From contig NC_088300.1 of NCBI RefSeq assembly GCF_032854445.1, positions 82,253,084 to 82,317,083 on the forward strand: DNA of 64,000 nucleotides, written 5' to 3'. The position numbers and the translations under genes were made by a program. Positions 11,680-22,423 of this stretch are shown one piece after another; within the stretch, counting starts at the first letter, position 1; each line of letters starts with the position of its first letter. The notes beneath the pieces were generated by a model. That model saw only the letters and a list, made by a program, of their open reading frames with translations. It was not told the origin of the DNA and searched no databases. Source of the DNA: Liolophura sinensis. Lineage: Eukaryota > Mollusca > Polyplacophora > Chitonida > Chitonidae.

Positions 11680-11862
11680 ATGGCTCCTAAGGACGAATCT
11701 AAGTCCTTAAGAGGGTCTAAGTATACGCCTAAAAAACCTAATCCACACCTGGAGGCACAGAAGAAGAAAAATACAGCATTCAAAAATAGAGACAGTGGAT
11801 CCACGGGTGAGGATTGTCATGCAGATACAACAACAACACACCAGAGCCCAACTCACACATAA
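11680..11862 (+). pseudogene. LINE ORF1-like fragment
   Basis: A 60-codon basic, hydrophilic frame starting MAPKDESKSLRGSKYTPKK, placed upstream of the coiled-coil fragment and the endonuclease remnant. Its position and composition suit an ORF1 N-terminus. It ends at a stop and has no domain I can name. Confidence 0.45.
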
Positions 11863-12002
11863 TGACGACCACAGGGGACTGAAATTACAAATTCAGACTT
11901 ACAAGCACAGATTAAAGGAATAAGAACTAACTGACTACCTGTATATGACTGACTACACACTATTAAACACAACATTAGCACCATTAAATCTTACAGATTT
12001 TA

Positions 12003-12236
12003 TTGATATTGAATCCAGGATTACTGTTATGGAGAACAAACTGTCTTCAATTGAAGAAAGTCTGCAAATTTCCCAAGGTAAAACTATTCACTGTTATGGA
12101 GAACAAACTGTCTTCAATTGAAGAAAGTCTGCAAATTTCCCAAGGTAAAACTGATCTGCTAGACAAAGGTATCTTTGAAATAGAACATAACCTTAGAAGT
12201 CATATCTCTGACCTTGAGAAAAAATCACTTCACTAA
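12003..12236 (+). pseudogene. LINE ORF1 coiled-coil fragment with internal 68-bp duplication
   Basis: The segment ENKLSSIEESLQISQGKTDL and SHISDLEKKS has a heptad-like pattern typical of LINE ORF1 coiled coils. A stretch of about 68 bases (TTACTGTTATGGAGAACAAA to CCCAAGGTAAAACT) is present twice in tandem at about 12023-12085 and 12090-12150; the duplication shifts the frame. Confidence 0.6.
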
Positions 12237-12844
12237 AAATCCACGACAGAAAAATGAATTCACTTTCCTATGGAGTTCCCCTAAATGGAAATATACACTC
12301 TGAAAACACTGAGGTCATCTTACATGAATTCCTTATCCATGTCATGAGATTAGCTGAGCAATCGGCTTGGATCTTACTGTGAACTCGCTTGCCTACAATG
12401 TCAACTCACCCCCAGCTAAAATATTAGAACCGATCTTCAAGAAGGGACAAAACACAAGCTGCTTCTCATACAGTACAAGGGAAAAACATGAGTGTGCAGA
12501 CTGACTACCCCCCCCCCCCCCCCTCTCTGATAAAACTCCGACATAATTTAGTGAGTGTCGTGCTAATGAGGGGAAGCCGACAAGGATACGAGTTGTGAGG
12601 AAAGAGCGGATCCTTAAAAACCAGACCAGAATCGGGAACAGAACCAAGGAAAATCTATCAAGGGCTGGCTGTCCACATATACAAATGATTTATTTAAATT
12701 TTCGGGGTACAGGTTCCTCACCACATCCAGATCAAAACATACGAAGGGTGGTACTGCTCTGTATGTTAGTAACGCAGTCGACACTAGTGTCTTAGAGGAG
12801 GACCTGAGTTTCATGGATAACCATGGTTTCTGTGAATGCTTGTT

Positions 12845-13930
12845 TACTGAGGTACATTCATTTTGTTTATTGAGGTACACACACTGTATTCATTGAGGTA
12901 CATAAATTGTGATTACTGGGGGTACATATACACTATGTTTATTAAGGTACATGCACTGTGTTTACTGACGTGCACTTGCTTTGTTTATTGAGGTACATAC
13001 GCTGCGTTTATTGAGGTACACTCACTTTGTTTACTGAGTAAATACACTGTGTTACTGAGGTACATGCACTGTTTATTGAGGTACACTCACTTTGTTTGAG
13101 TAAATACACTGTGTCACTGAGATACACTCACTTTGTTTATTGAGGTACACACACACTGTGTTTATTGAGGTACATACACTGTGATTACTGAGGTGCACTC
13201 GCTTTGTTTATTGAGGTACATACGCTGTGTTACTGAGGTACACTCACTTTGTTTGCTGAGTAAATACACTGTGTTACTGAAGTACATGCACTGTTTATTG
13301 AGGTACACTCACTTTGTTTGAGTAAATACACTGTGTTACTGAGATACACTCACTTTGTTTACTGAGTAAATACACTGTGTTACTGAGATACACTCACTTT
13401 GTTTACTGAGTAAATACACTGTGTTACATGCACTGTTTATTGAGGTACACACACTTTGTTTGAGTAAATACACTGTGTTACTGAGGTACACTCACTTTGT
13501 TTACTGAGTAAATACACTGTTACTGAGGTACATGCACTGTTTATTGAGGTACACTCACTTTGTTTGAGTAAATACACTGTCTTACTTAGATACACTCACT
13601 TTGTTTATTGAGGTACACACACTGTGTTTATTGAGGTACATACACTGTGTTTACTGAGGTACACTCACTTTGTTTATTGAGGTACATACGCTGTGTTTAC
13701 TGAGGTACACTCACTTTGTTTGAGCACATACACTGTGTTACTGAGGTACACTCACTTTGTTTATTGAGGTACATACACTGTCTTTACTTAGATACATACA
13801 GTGTGTTTACTCAGGTACAGACACAATGTTTATTGAGGCACATACACTTTGTTTATTGATGTACATACACTTTGTTCATTGAGGTACATACACTTTGCTT
13901 ACTGAGGTAGATACACCTTGCTTACTGAAG
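12845..13930. repeat. Minisatellite, ~23-25-bp unit, born inside the LINE endonuclease
   Basis: Unit TTTATTGAGGTACACTCACT then TTG, with variants TACTGAGGTACATACACTGTG. The first unit is continuous with the LINE sequence coding GFCECLFTEV, and the LINE frame resumes after the array at KNLHFKPVILG. About 45 units. Confidence 0.93.
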
Positions 13931-14382
13931 AACCTCCACTTCAAACCTGTTATCTTGGAATAATTTATCATCCACCAGGAAATAACCTAAATGATATCAA
14001 TACTCATTTGCTGAGGGTTGTTCAAAAATGTCATATTGAAAGGAAAAATGTACAATAATGGGGGATTTTAATACTGATTTATTTAAAACATCTTCAATCA
14101 GAAGCCTTTTTAAAGATCATGAAATCCCACTACTTTCACTCATGAACCAGAGTTACATCTACTTCTCCCACTCCAATAAACAATATCTTCACAAATTTTC
14201 ACAAGCACTATCTTTCTGCAATGCTCTTAATTGACATAACGGATAATTTCCCCATAGTTCACATTTTCAAACTCAAACTTGAGCATTGGTGACCATGCAC
14301 TGTCTCATATCGCAAATATACTGAAAATGAAAAACAACATTTTCTACATCAGGAGGAAATCATAAACTGGAATAATCTGTTT

Positions 14383-15242
14383 AGGGTTTGCACGCCTGAC
14401 AACCTAAAAAATTCAAGGACTTTTCCAGTACTTAAAATACAAATTCAAGAACTTCAAACAACAGTCACAATCTCTGCTGTTGCATACAAAATGCCACAAC
14501 AGGTGCAACTTGAATACTTTTTTTTTTACCTTTCATTTCGTAAGCGTGGTACAGCCATGCCGTGGCATTCGACCGGTAGGCAGTCTTGTGTTGGTGCCAT
14601 AACCTTCAGTCGATGCACATATCGCTGATGATCAGACAACCCATTATTGATTCTCATAAATTTTCCACGGTCCGTCAGAATAAAAAGTGCAGCTTAAAAT
14701 ACTTCCGCACAACACACGTGTTTGTAAACAGCACCACTGTCAGTTATGAGTAGTCCAGGGCAGACTTGCCCATACAGGAGGCATTTATAGTTTGGAGGCA
14801 CAATCGGCAGTATGCCTGATTGACACTGCTAGCGTAGCACACAAACCAGTCCTTGAAATCTGGGAACTGCAGCCATTCATTGCTGAAACGACTGTTGCCT
14901 GGCATCTCTAATGCTTTTTTCACACACCAAATCACTCTGAATGACTACAGCGCAAGCTCTTACTGACAAGCCAAAAAATGGCGATCTTAGCACCCTCTGG
15001 TGGAGAAAAGGAAGTCTGTAGTGGCGCAAAACTATGACAGCGTACATACCACTGGCGGCCGCTTTAGGTGCATGCCCTTTGCCAATTCATTCACAGATCC
15101 TTGCAACCCAATAATTTTCTTCACGTGACACAAACAAAATCAGGTACTTTCACGGACCTCCACATGAAGCCCTTTCCAGTCCTTGAATTACCAAAATAAA
15201 ATTCATATACTTTCAAGGTTTTCAAGGACTGGTGCAAACCCT
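14383..15242 (-). mobile_element. Non-autonomous hAT-type element
   Basis: Ends are inverted: AGGGTTTGCACGCC on the left and GGTGCAAACCCT on the right, with related subterminal AATTCAAGGACTTTTCCAGT and TTTTCAAGGACTGG. It is inserted in the LINE between endonuclease and reverse transcriptase remnants. A clear 8-bp target duplication could not be fixed by eye. It carries one transposase-derived fragment, listed separately. Confidence 0.78.
14744..14935 (-). pseudogene. hAT transposase BED-type zinc-finger fragment
   Basis: The 63-codon frame contains WLQFPDFKDWFVCYASSVNQ then AYCRLCLQTINASCMGKSAL. The W..PDFK.W, C..C and GKSAL pattern is that of the N-terminal BED-like finger of hAT transposases and hAT-derived host proteins. 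The histidine pair expected just after it is missing, as the frame ends at a stop. Confidence 0.7.
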
Positions 15243-15279
15243 GTATAATTCAAGGTAAGACTGATATAAACAATGCAAT

Positions 15280-15612
15280 TCATACATGTTCTGATAAACC
15301 TAAATAAATCCATAAGAGTTGTTCTGATAAACCCAACAAAATTCATGACAGTTGCTCTGATAAACCCAAATAAATCCACAAGGGTTGTTCTGATAAACCC
15401 AACAAAATTCATGACAGTTGCTCTGATAAACCCAAATAAATCCACAAGGGTTGTTCTGATAAATGCAATGAAATTCATGTCAGTTGCTCTGATAAACCCA
15501 AATAAATCCATGACAGCTGTTCTGATAAACCCAAAGAGATCCGTGAAAGTTGTTCTGATAAACCTAAAGAATACCATGACAGTTGTTCTGATAAACCCAA
15601 AGAAATCCATGA
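15280..15612. repeat. Minisatellite, ~30-33-bp unit, inside the LINE
   Basis: Unit TTGTTCTGATAAACCCAAAT then AAATCCACAAGG, about ten copies. Its first unit continues the LINE-like frame (NNAIHTCSDKP). It is open on both strands (152 and 170 codons) because unit lengths are in multiples of three; I do not call these genes. Confidence 0.9.
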
Positions 15613-16330
15613 CAACTGTTTTCCAGTTACTACTAAAACCTGGCCAAAGATTATCAAACCCTATTATTATCAAACAGCTCATGAAAAAACTTTTATCGTT
15701 TTCAGTTAAATACATGTCAAGGTTACTATAGTCTATGCTTTTAACTAATATTTTCCCTCTGTCGCCATTAAACTGGACTCTAAAATTCCATCAGTGAGTG
15801 TGCATTTCCCCGATTCTCTTGGTGATCCTATCAGTGAAAATTTTACCTTTCCCATTGTAACAACCACCGCCCCATAAATAGGCACCATCTGACCAGCCCT
15901 TATTAAACTGATTGCAGATTACATTGCACTGCCTTTAGCATACACAATGAATTCATTCTTCTCCTCTGGAGTTGTTCCTGATGGTCTAAAAATAGCTAAA
16001 GTAACACCTACAATGCATTTATAAATCTGGTAAAAAAAATCTTCTTCAGAACAATAAACCAATATTAGTTTTACCCTCTATCAGCAAAATTTTGGAAAAG
16101 TTGGCCATAATGAGTATTCTACTACACACTGAAAAACAGGGTGTAATTAATGAAAAGCAGTCTGGATTTCGACCAAAGAATTCAACTACTTTTGCTGCCC
16201 AATGTCTGTATGGTAATTTGGTTGTTGCTAGATAGAATAACATATACAGGGTTGTCAGTTTTCTAGACTTATCTAAGGCATTTGACACCGTAAATCATCA
16301 CATTCTCTAGCAAAAACTGAAGCATTATGG

Positions 16331-16984
16331 GTCTCAATGTGGGTAAATAAATCAGATCAATAAATCAAATCATTCTGCATCACTGCTGCAGAGCCAAACT
16401 TGCAGTCCAGTCATCACCATGTAGCCGTTCCTTTCAAACAAGATCTGATCTTAAAATATATCATTGACAACAGAGCAGGAGGGGATTCCTAAGAGCGTAG
16501 GGATTTATCAGCATGTGAAGAGATGGTCTTGTAATTGTTTAACCTTGTGGGTGTTTACTTTACTGATTTATTTTCAGTAGTTTGCTATTGAAACTAATGA
16601 AAAATGAATTTAAAGAACATAATCATATTCGAGGAGATTGTGCTTATTCATGACGGCAGATGATCTACATTTTGTCCGCACAGGTTCCCCAGGTGTAGCA
16701 AGTCAGTCAACTGATTGATGCAAAACCGTGTGCGTTGACTATTTAGTACCTGAAAATAAGGGTACATGATAAAAAGACCATCATAGCAGTGTGTGTTCCA
16801 CGACGTTCTAAGGTCTCGTCATCCATGGTCTACCATCACATCAGCCTCGCTCTTCAAGCCCGACCGATACACCATGGCGGATCACACACCGTTGTGCTCA
16901 TCTCCATTTTTACACACATAATATATAATTTCATGAACTGTATACATGTATATACTATCAGGCCTGGTATATTTAATTTCTTAC
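16331..16984. other. Intronic sequence, nothing recognised
   Basis: Unique sequence between the LINE end and exon 14. No splice-bounded minus-strand exon was found. Confidence 0.5.
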
Positions 16985-17043
16985 CACTCTCCATTCCACT
17001 CTGTTTTCACAATCTGCCCTTTCTGAAGCCGCACCATTGGCCT
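16985..17043 (-). CDS. SETDB1: SETDB1 exon 14, Tudor domain 3 start
   Basis: Short 59-nt exon after a 173-bp intron. Acceptor GTATTTTCAG, donor GAGTG|GTAAGA, phase 0 to 2. RPMVRLQKGQ and IVKTEWNGEW match human [20 protein letters not shown]. The split tryptophan codon TG|G is completed by the exon at 7.93 kb after a 9-kb intron, giving the WW pair seen in human SETDB1. It is too short to be noticed as an ORF. Confidence 0.94.
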
Positions 17044-17216
17044 CTGAAAATACATGGACAAGTAGTGATAAATGTAACTGGTAATCTTTCTCCAGTCGAT
17101 GTGGCTGCTTTCACAAGAACAAGAAAACATTTCATTTTTTTACCAGAAACTTATCTCACCACATAGAGTTTTTTATTCCAAATATTCTTGTATGAAACTT
17201 TGACCAGGCATCTTAC

Positions 17217-17290
17217 CTCTGGGTACTGCTTCAGATACTCTCGGATAAAATCCTGCGAGTCCGGATGAATATCTCTCCACACCTCTATAC
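17217..17290 (-). CDS. SETDB1: SETDB1 exon 13, linker to Tudor domain 3
   Basis: Acceptor CTTTGTAAAG, donor CCAGAG|GTAAGA, 74 nt, phase 1 to 0. IEVWRDIHPDSQDFIREYLK then QYPE matches human [21 protein letters not shown]. This is the only complete copy. Five incomplete copies of the acceptor and first exon bases (coding IEVWRDIH) lie upstream at about 17.33-17.64 kb and diverge after roughly ten codons. Confidence 0.93.
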
Positions 17291-17650
17291 CTTTACAAAG
17301 ACAAACAAGGAGATACAAAATCCTGTGAGTCCCTGATGAATATCTCTCCACACCTCTATACCACTACAAGACAAACAAGGAGATACAAAATCCTGCAGGT
17401 CCGGATGAATATCTCTCCACACCTCTATACCATAACAAAGACAAACAAGGAGATACAAAATCCTGTGAGTCCCTGATGAATATCTCTCCACACCTCTATA
17501 CCACTACAAGACAAACAAGGAGATACAAAATCCTGCAGGTCCGGATGAATATCTCTCCACACCTCTATACCACTACAGAGACAAACAAGGTGATACAAAA
17601 TTCTGTGAGTCCCTGATGAACATCTCTCCACACCTCTATACCATTACAAG
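17291..17650. repeat. Tandem copies of the exon 13 acceptor and exon start, ~70-bp unit
   Basis: On the minus strand each unit reads TTGTCTTTGTAAAG|GTATAGA-like acceptor, then GGTGTGGAGAGATATTCATC (coding VWRDIH), then diverges into TCCTTGTTTGTC. Two alternating versions (CCGGACCTGCAGG and AGGGACTCACAGG) give a dimeric 140-bp period. Five incomplete copies precede the one complete exon. Confidence 0.92.
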
Positions 17651-17759
17651 ACAGGGAGATACATGTATACCTCCTGAGGACAATGAAAACAGTAAAGACA
17701 CTGTTCCCAATTTAATGACTTCATTAAATTTAATAGGTCAACAGACAAAGTGGACTCAC

Positions 17760-17833
17760 TTTGATCACAGACTTTGTGGATCTCCTGTGGGGTACAGTAC
17801 TGAGCATAGCCGTCATCAAAAAACACCAGCAAC
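17760..17833 (-). CDS. SETDB1: SETDB1 exon 12, Tudor domain 2
   Basis: Acceptor GTTCTCAG, donor GATCAAA|GTGAGT, 74 nt, phase 2 to 1. LLVFFDDGYAQYCTPQEIHK matches human [20 protein letters not shown], including the FFDDGYA signature of the second Tudor. The following intron (17291-17759) contains repeated copies of the next exon's acceptor and start. Confidence 0.95.
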
Positions 17834-18479
17834 CTGAGAACAAACATTGCTGTACTTAGGATATGCACTAAATGTTTTAATCACAACCATATTACACAAA
17901 AAAAAAATTTAAAACCAAAAATAATACTGATTATTTCAGATATATTTTAGATATATAACTAGGAAAAGCACAGCTCTTACTGAAAAACAGTTATGTCTAT
18001 CTTTCTAACTTTTTGAGATTTAGTCAAAAAAATAATATAGTTACGTAATTTCAAGGGCCTGTAACTCGAGAAGCCAGAAATATGAAATTTGCACCAATCT
18101 GTAGCCCAAGGTATGCTTTCAGTAATGTGCCAACAGATTGCAGCTATGATCAATAGTTTTCTCACTAAAAGAGTTTAAATGACACCACAGTTTCTTCATA
18201 AATACATGTTAATCCAATTGCTTTAACATTGAGTAAGACAACATCTGGACATATATATGATCTGTTGACTTGCTTGTTTCTGCTACACTGTCTATTATCA
18301 TCTCCCAAAGGGGTCGTACACTTAGATACAGCTACACTGTCACTTGTTACATAACATACAATGAAAACTATGACAGAAGATGAGGTGAATCCTGGCCGAA
18401 ACGCCTTTACAGTTCTTTATTTACATTTCTTTGGAGACTAGCTTGTGAAGCATAACTTTCCTGTCAAATTCTCCAGTAT
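17834..18479. other. Intron between exons 11 and 12, unique part
   Basis: A/T-rich unique sequence. No feature beyond short A-runs was identified. Confidence 0.55.
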
Positions 18480-18612
18480 GGTATGTCTGAGGGGCATGAC
18501 GGGTGGTCTTACTCCCCTAAAGGGCATGAAGGGCGACAAGGGTTGGTCTCACTCCCCTGAGGCACATGAGGGGTGGTTTTAATCCTCTTAGGGGCACAAC
18601 GGTTGGTCTCAC
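18480..18612. repeat. Short degenerate array, ~38-bp unit, at the exon 11 donor
   Basis: Three to four units share GGGGCATGAGGGGTGGTCTC-like sequence. On the minus strand this repeats the junction CATAG|GTGAGACCAACC and following bases. Confidence 0.75.
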
Positions 18613-18700
18613 CTATGGTTGTTCCTGACACTCAGGGGCTCGGCCACAATTCCGGCATAGAAGGAGTTAGTGGAAGAGTTGTCTTCATCTCTGTACATAG
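18613..18700 (-). CDS. SETDB1: SETDB1 exon 11, Tudor domain 2
   Basis: Acceptor GCTTACAG, donor CATAG|GTGAGA, 88 nt, phase 1 to 2. It encodes AMYRDEDNSSTNSFYAGIVA followed by EPLSVRNNHR, matching human [25 protein letters not shown]. The short degenerate array at 18.48-18.61 kb repeats the region of its donor (GTGAGACCAACC). Confidence 0.93.
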
Positions 18701-19084
18701 CTGTAAGCAAGTAGCATAAACTACAGATAAGTGAGGAAATGGCTGTTGGGAATTAGCACAAACCATAGAGGAATAGCACAGAGAGTGAAACTAGGTAGCG
18801 ATGACAGTGAGATACTTTGCAAATGGTCACATGTAACTACTGGCAAACAGCACATACAATATATTATTATCTGCAAATAATAATCGATTTACATGTACAA
18901 CATAAAGAGTAAAACCAGAATAGCAACAAAAGAGCAAAAAAATGGCAAATCATTACTGATCATTAGTAATCGCTAATTTAATACATAAAGAATGGGGGAG
19001 AGACAAGGCAGACTTGGAACAAAATACACAAAAAGGGCAATACACTTTATAACCCTCCACTTAAACTGCACAGTTGCAAGAGAT
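18701..19084. other. Intronic sequence with weak internal repetition
   Basis: Short related phrases (AGCACA, GGCAAA) recur but no defined unit or gene is visible. Confidence 0.5.
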
Positions 19085-20050
19085 ACAGGTACATAGGGTT
19101 AACATGGCAATGAAAGCATAGACACAAGCACAACTTTAACACATGCATGCAGTGTTAACATGGCAATGAAACCAGACACAAGCACAACTTTAACACATGC
19201 ATGTAGTGTTAACATGGCAATGAAAGCACAGGCATAAGCACAACGTTAACACATGCATGTAGTGTTAACATGGCAATGAAAGCACAGGCATAAGCACAAC
19301 GTTAACACATGCATGTAGTGTTAACATGGCAATGAAAGCACAGACACAAGCACAATGTTAACACATGCATGTGGTGTTAACACAGCAATGAAACCAGACA
19401 CAAGCACAACGTTAACACATACATGTAGTGTTAACATGGCAATGAAAGCACAGACACAAGCACAACCTTAACACATGCATGTAGTGTTAACATGGCAATG
19501 AAAGCACAGACACAAGCACAACAATAACACATGCATGTAGTGTTAACATGGCAATGAAAGCACACACACAAGCACAACGTTAACACATGCATGTGGTGTT
19601 AAAATGGCAATGAAACCACACACACAAGCACAACGTTAACACACACAAGCACAACGTTAACACATACATGTAGTGTTAACATGGCAATGAAACCACACAC
19701 ACAAGCACAACGTTAACACATACATGTAGCGTTAACATGGCAATGAAACCACACAAACAAGCACAACGTTAACACATACATGTAGTGTTAAAATGGCAAT
19801 GAAACCACACACACAAGCACAACATTAACACATACCTGTAGTGTTAACATGGCAATAAAACCACACACAAGCACAAAGTTAACACGTACATGTAGTGTTT
19901 ACATGGCAATAAAAAGCCACAGACACAAGCACAACATTTACACATACATGTAGTGTTAACATGGCAATAAAACCACAAACACAAGCACAATGTTAACACA
20001 TACATGTAGTGTTAACAAGGCAAAGGCACCACAGACACAAGCACAACATT
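19085..20050. repeat. Minisatellite, ~56-bp unit, about 17 copies
   Basis: The unit contains AACACATGCATGTAGTGTTA, ACATGGCAATGAAAGCACAG and ACACAAGCACAACGTT. The embedded CATGCATG and GTTAAC palindromes could promote slippage. Confidence 0.95.
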
Positions 20051-20074
20051 AACCCAACGTTGTCCGTTGTAACC

Positions 20075-20392
20075 AAGGTGACAAACAACCCAGACCAGGG
20101 TCCTTTTCCAGGTTTGGTAACCCAGAGGACAGGCAATCCTGACCGGTGTCCTCTTTCACGTTTGGTAACACAGGAGACAAGCAACCCAGACCAAGGTCCT
20201 TCTCCAGGTTTGGTAACCCAGGCGACAAGCAACCCAGATCAAGGTCCTTCTCCTGGTTTGGTAACCCAGGTGACAAGCAACCCTGACCAGGGTCCTCTTT
20301 CACGTTTGGTAACACAGGAGACAAGCAACCCAGACCAAGGTCCTCCTCCAGGTTTGGTAACCCAGGCTACAAGCAATCCAGACCAGGTCCTA
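20075..20392. repeat. Minisatellite, 48-bp unit
   Basis: The unit contains AACCCAGACCAAGGTCCTTC, TCCAGGTTTGGTAACCCAGG and CGACAAGC. The 48-bp period (16 codons) gives open frames on both strands (for example GLVTQATSNPDQGPSP on plus), which I treat as repeat artefacts. Confidence 0.93.
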
Positions 20393-20604
20393 TGTAGTGT
20401 TTATGAGGTCCAACACCCACGGACTGATTCCGACTGTGATGCCTCTAAGCCAATTCTGGCTGATAGGAAAATCTGCTGTACCTTGAGAGACCTATGCAAA
20501 CAGTCATTCAAATGCGGCACTAATTTGTTTATGCACTCAAACAAAGGTAGTTTTCCCTTTCACTCCAGAATCCAAATAAGGGCTGGTGTGCCCATGATAC
20601 TTAC

Positions 20605-20716
20605 CAACAACGCGGGATCCCACAGGGATTTGTGTATCAGAAGTTTGCCAGTAGGCCAGGTGCCGACCGGTCACAACCTTCAGACCCTTCCCATCAAACT
20701 TCACACGGTAGCGCCA
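20605..20716 (-). CDS. SETDB1: SETDB1 exon 10, Tudor domain 1 to 2
   Basis: Acceptor TGTTTTAG, donor GTTG|GTAAGT, 112 nt, phase 0 to 1. WRYRVKFDGKGLKVVTGRHL aligns with human [20 protein letters not shown], and QIPVGSRVV with human LYVGSRVV, the entry to Tudor 2. This exon has no array touching its donor; the nearest array (20.08-20.39 kb) is about 200 bases further into the intron. Confidence 0.94.
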
Positions 20717-20842
20717 CTAAAACACAAACAGCACACATAATACTTGTACCTACACAAATTACCACATCCTAATGCACAGTGTGACTTGTTCAGAGAAAAT
20801 CAGATCTGATCTTCCAAACTAGCAGAGTACTCGGATAATTAT

Positions 20843-21957
20843 TTAACTCATTGACTCCGACAGCCTGCTGCAGCCATCAGTACAGTGGTGGGCTGTGGCC
20901 TGCCTGCCTTCCACCCGAGTAGGCGTCGGCGATCAGTCTCAACGGCCGTACTCGCCTCAGTGTCAGCTTATACTGTAACGGCGAGTGACGCAGATCATTT
21001 TTTTATTTTAGCATTCCAAAACTGGTTGGATTTTGTCATTTATGTTTATTCAAAGTAATCTTGTAAAATATTAGTGCAGTTGCGGACGTACATTCATGAA
21101 GACATCGATAAAATTGGATTATCGAACTGAACATTCACAGAAAATGCCACATCAGTGAAAAGTATGGTCATTTTTAGAGGTGACGATACGCGAATTCGTG
21201 TACATAACCGCCGCTTTTCTGAATAAAAGTATGTGTTTCTAACTCATCAAACTTTGAGGAAATACAGAGAAACCAGTTATTTATCGTGGGTTTGTTGAAA
21301 AGTTGAATAGCACCATATTATAGTCAGTCGTTTCCTCACTTTAGCTACGCAAAAATACCAAAACATTTTGTTGCCGATGGCCTTCGTCGTTCATTGGTCA
21401 GTAGTTGTCCTAGACTCTGTCACGTGACACAGCGGGACAGAATCATTGGTCCGTGATATTCAGGTCAGATCTACACACTCCTTTCAGAATAAATGATAAA
21501 TACAAAACAAAATAGTGTCATCGTCATCAGATTCACTTTCTGATACACTAATATCTGATTCAGTGTCACATTCCCTGTCAGTAGATGGTCTATTATCAGT
21601 TGTGAACTCTAAACAATCCTCTTCTTCGCTGGACGAAGACATATTGACACTCAAGTGTGTGCGACTCGAAAAATAGGTTCTAATTTTGTTGTGGTTACGC
21701 ATTCAAGAAAATAAAAACCGCCAAAACACGAGTAAACACAAGCCGAAGACGTCAAGACAGGTGTGTTTTGATTGATTCATACTTCAACAAATCATTTGAA
21801 AGCAAAATATGCACCCAGTGAGAAGTGGTGTCATATGCGGGTTTAGCCGCTCCTCGGGAAATGAGGTCCTATCGGCCGCGCGGATATACCTGCACCTTGG
21901 GTTGAGACAGAGCACTCTGCATGCGGCCAGAGCCGCGCGTCAGAGTGAATGAGTTAA
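20843..21957 (-). mobile_element. Non-autonomous piggyBac-type element with TTAA flanks
   Basis: The element is flanked by TTAA at 20843-20846 and 21954-21957. Its ends are inverted: CTCATTGACTCCGACAG on the left, and the reverse complement of the right end reads CTCATTCACTCTGACGCG. It is richer in CpG than its surroundings. It carries an acidic ORF start on the minus strand (listed separately). It lies in the intron between exons 9 and 10. Confidence 0.82.
21484..21702 (-). pseudogene. piggyBac transposase N-terminal remnant
   Basis: Within the TTAA-flanked element, a frame with MSSSSEEEDCLEFTTDNR and SDISVSESESDDDD resembles the acidic, serine-rich N-terminus of piggyBac transposases. It stops after the acidic tract; no DDD catalytic core is present in the element. 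Confidence 0.55.
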
Positions 21958-22423
21958 CTTCATGGATATATGCCTCAAAACAGACATTTGTACACCAGAC
22001 GTCAACCGATAAGGACGTTTCAGGTCAATAATCGGGAGACCAATTCCTAACTTAGAATTTGTAGCAAGGCTACCAAAGAGCTTGCCTGTATGTGACACAT
22101 GAATGAAAAACTTCAGCTCAAGGCATAAAGAACTGAAATCATGAATTTGGTAATTTACGGTCATTAATATGCTAACAGAGCAACAGCGATGGTACCATCC
22201 CCTTTCCGGCATTGTGCTTTATATGCACGTAAAAGTTCAGGTCAATCAATATGAACAATACTTTTTAAGATACCACCCTAACATTTTGTTTAACACTGTC
22301 TCTGTTGTCTATGCATATAATTTCCCTTTTTTGATGGCTCTCCAGCATTAGCGGCACCATATGTTGTATGTCCCCCAAATAAATCCTGAAAATGAAAGAT
22401 TTATACACTGTCTAGAAATAGAG
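21958..22423. other. Intronic sequence, nothing recognised
   Basis: Unique sequence between the piggyBac-type element and a SINE. No convincing exon. Confidence 0.5.

Larger units (their letters stand above)
11640..16330 (+). mobile_element. Degenerate LINE (CR1/Jockey-like), split by arrays and an hAT fragment
   Basis: Plus-strand pieces in order are: ORF1-like basic and coiled-coil segments (11.68-12.24 kb); endonuclease-like GGTALYVSNAVDTS and DLSFMDNHGFCECLFTEV (about 12.74-12.85 kb); endonuclease-like ILGIIYHPPGNNLNDINTHL (13.95-14.02 kb) and GDFNTDLFKTSS (about 14.06 kb); and reverse-transcriptase-like SGVVPDGLKIAKVTPT (about 15.97 kb) and FLDLSKAFDTVNHHIL (about 16.26 kb). Stops and frameshifts are frequent, so it is a dead copy. 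Two minisatellites and an hAT fragment lie inside it. It sits in the 9-kb intron between exons 14 and 15, antisense to the gene. Confidence 0.87.

Noticed and set aside
12508-12524. Poly-C run as a biological signal
   Set aside because: A simple homopolymer within the degenerate LINE; no evidence of function.
16789-17166. 125-codon plus-strand ORF
   Set aside because: It overlaps exon 14 on the opposite strand and shows no recognisable domain or plus-strand splice context.
20009-20740. 243-codon plus-strand ORF with NPDQGPSPGLVTQ repeats
   Set aside because: The repeat part is a 48-bp minisatellite and the remainder overlaps, antisense, the well supported Tudor exon at 20605-20716.
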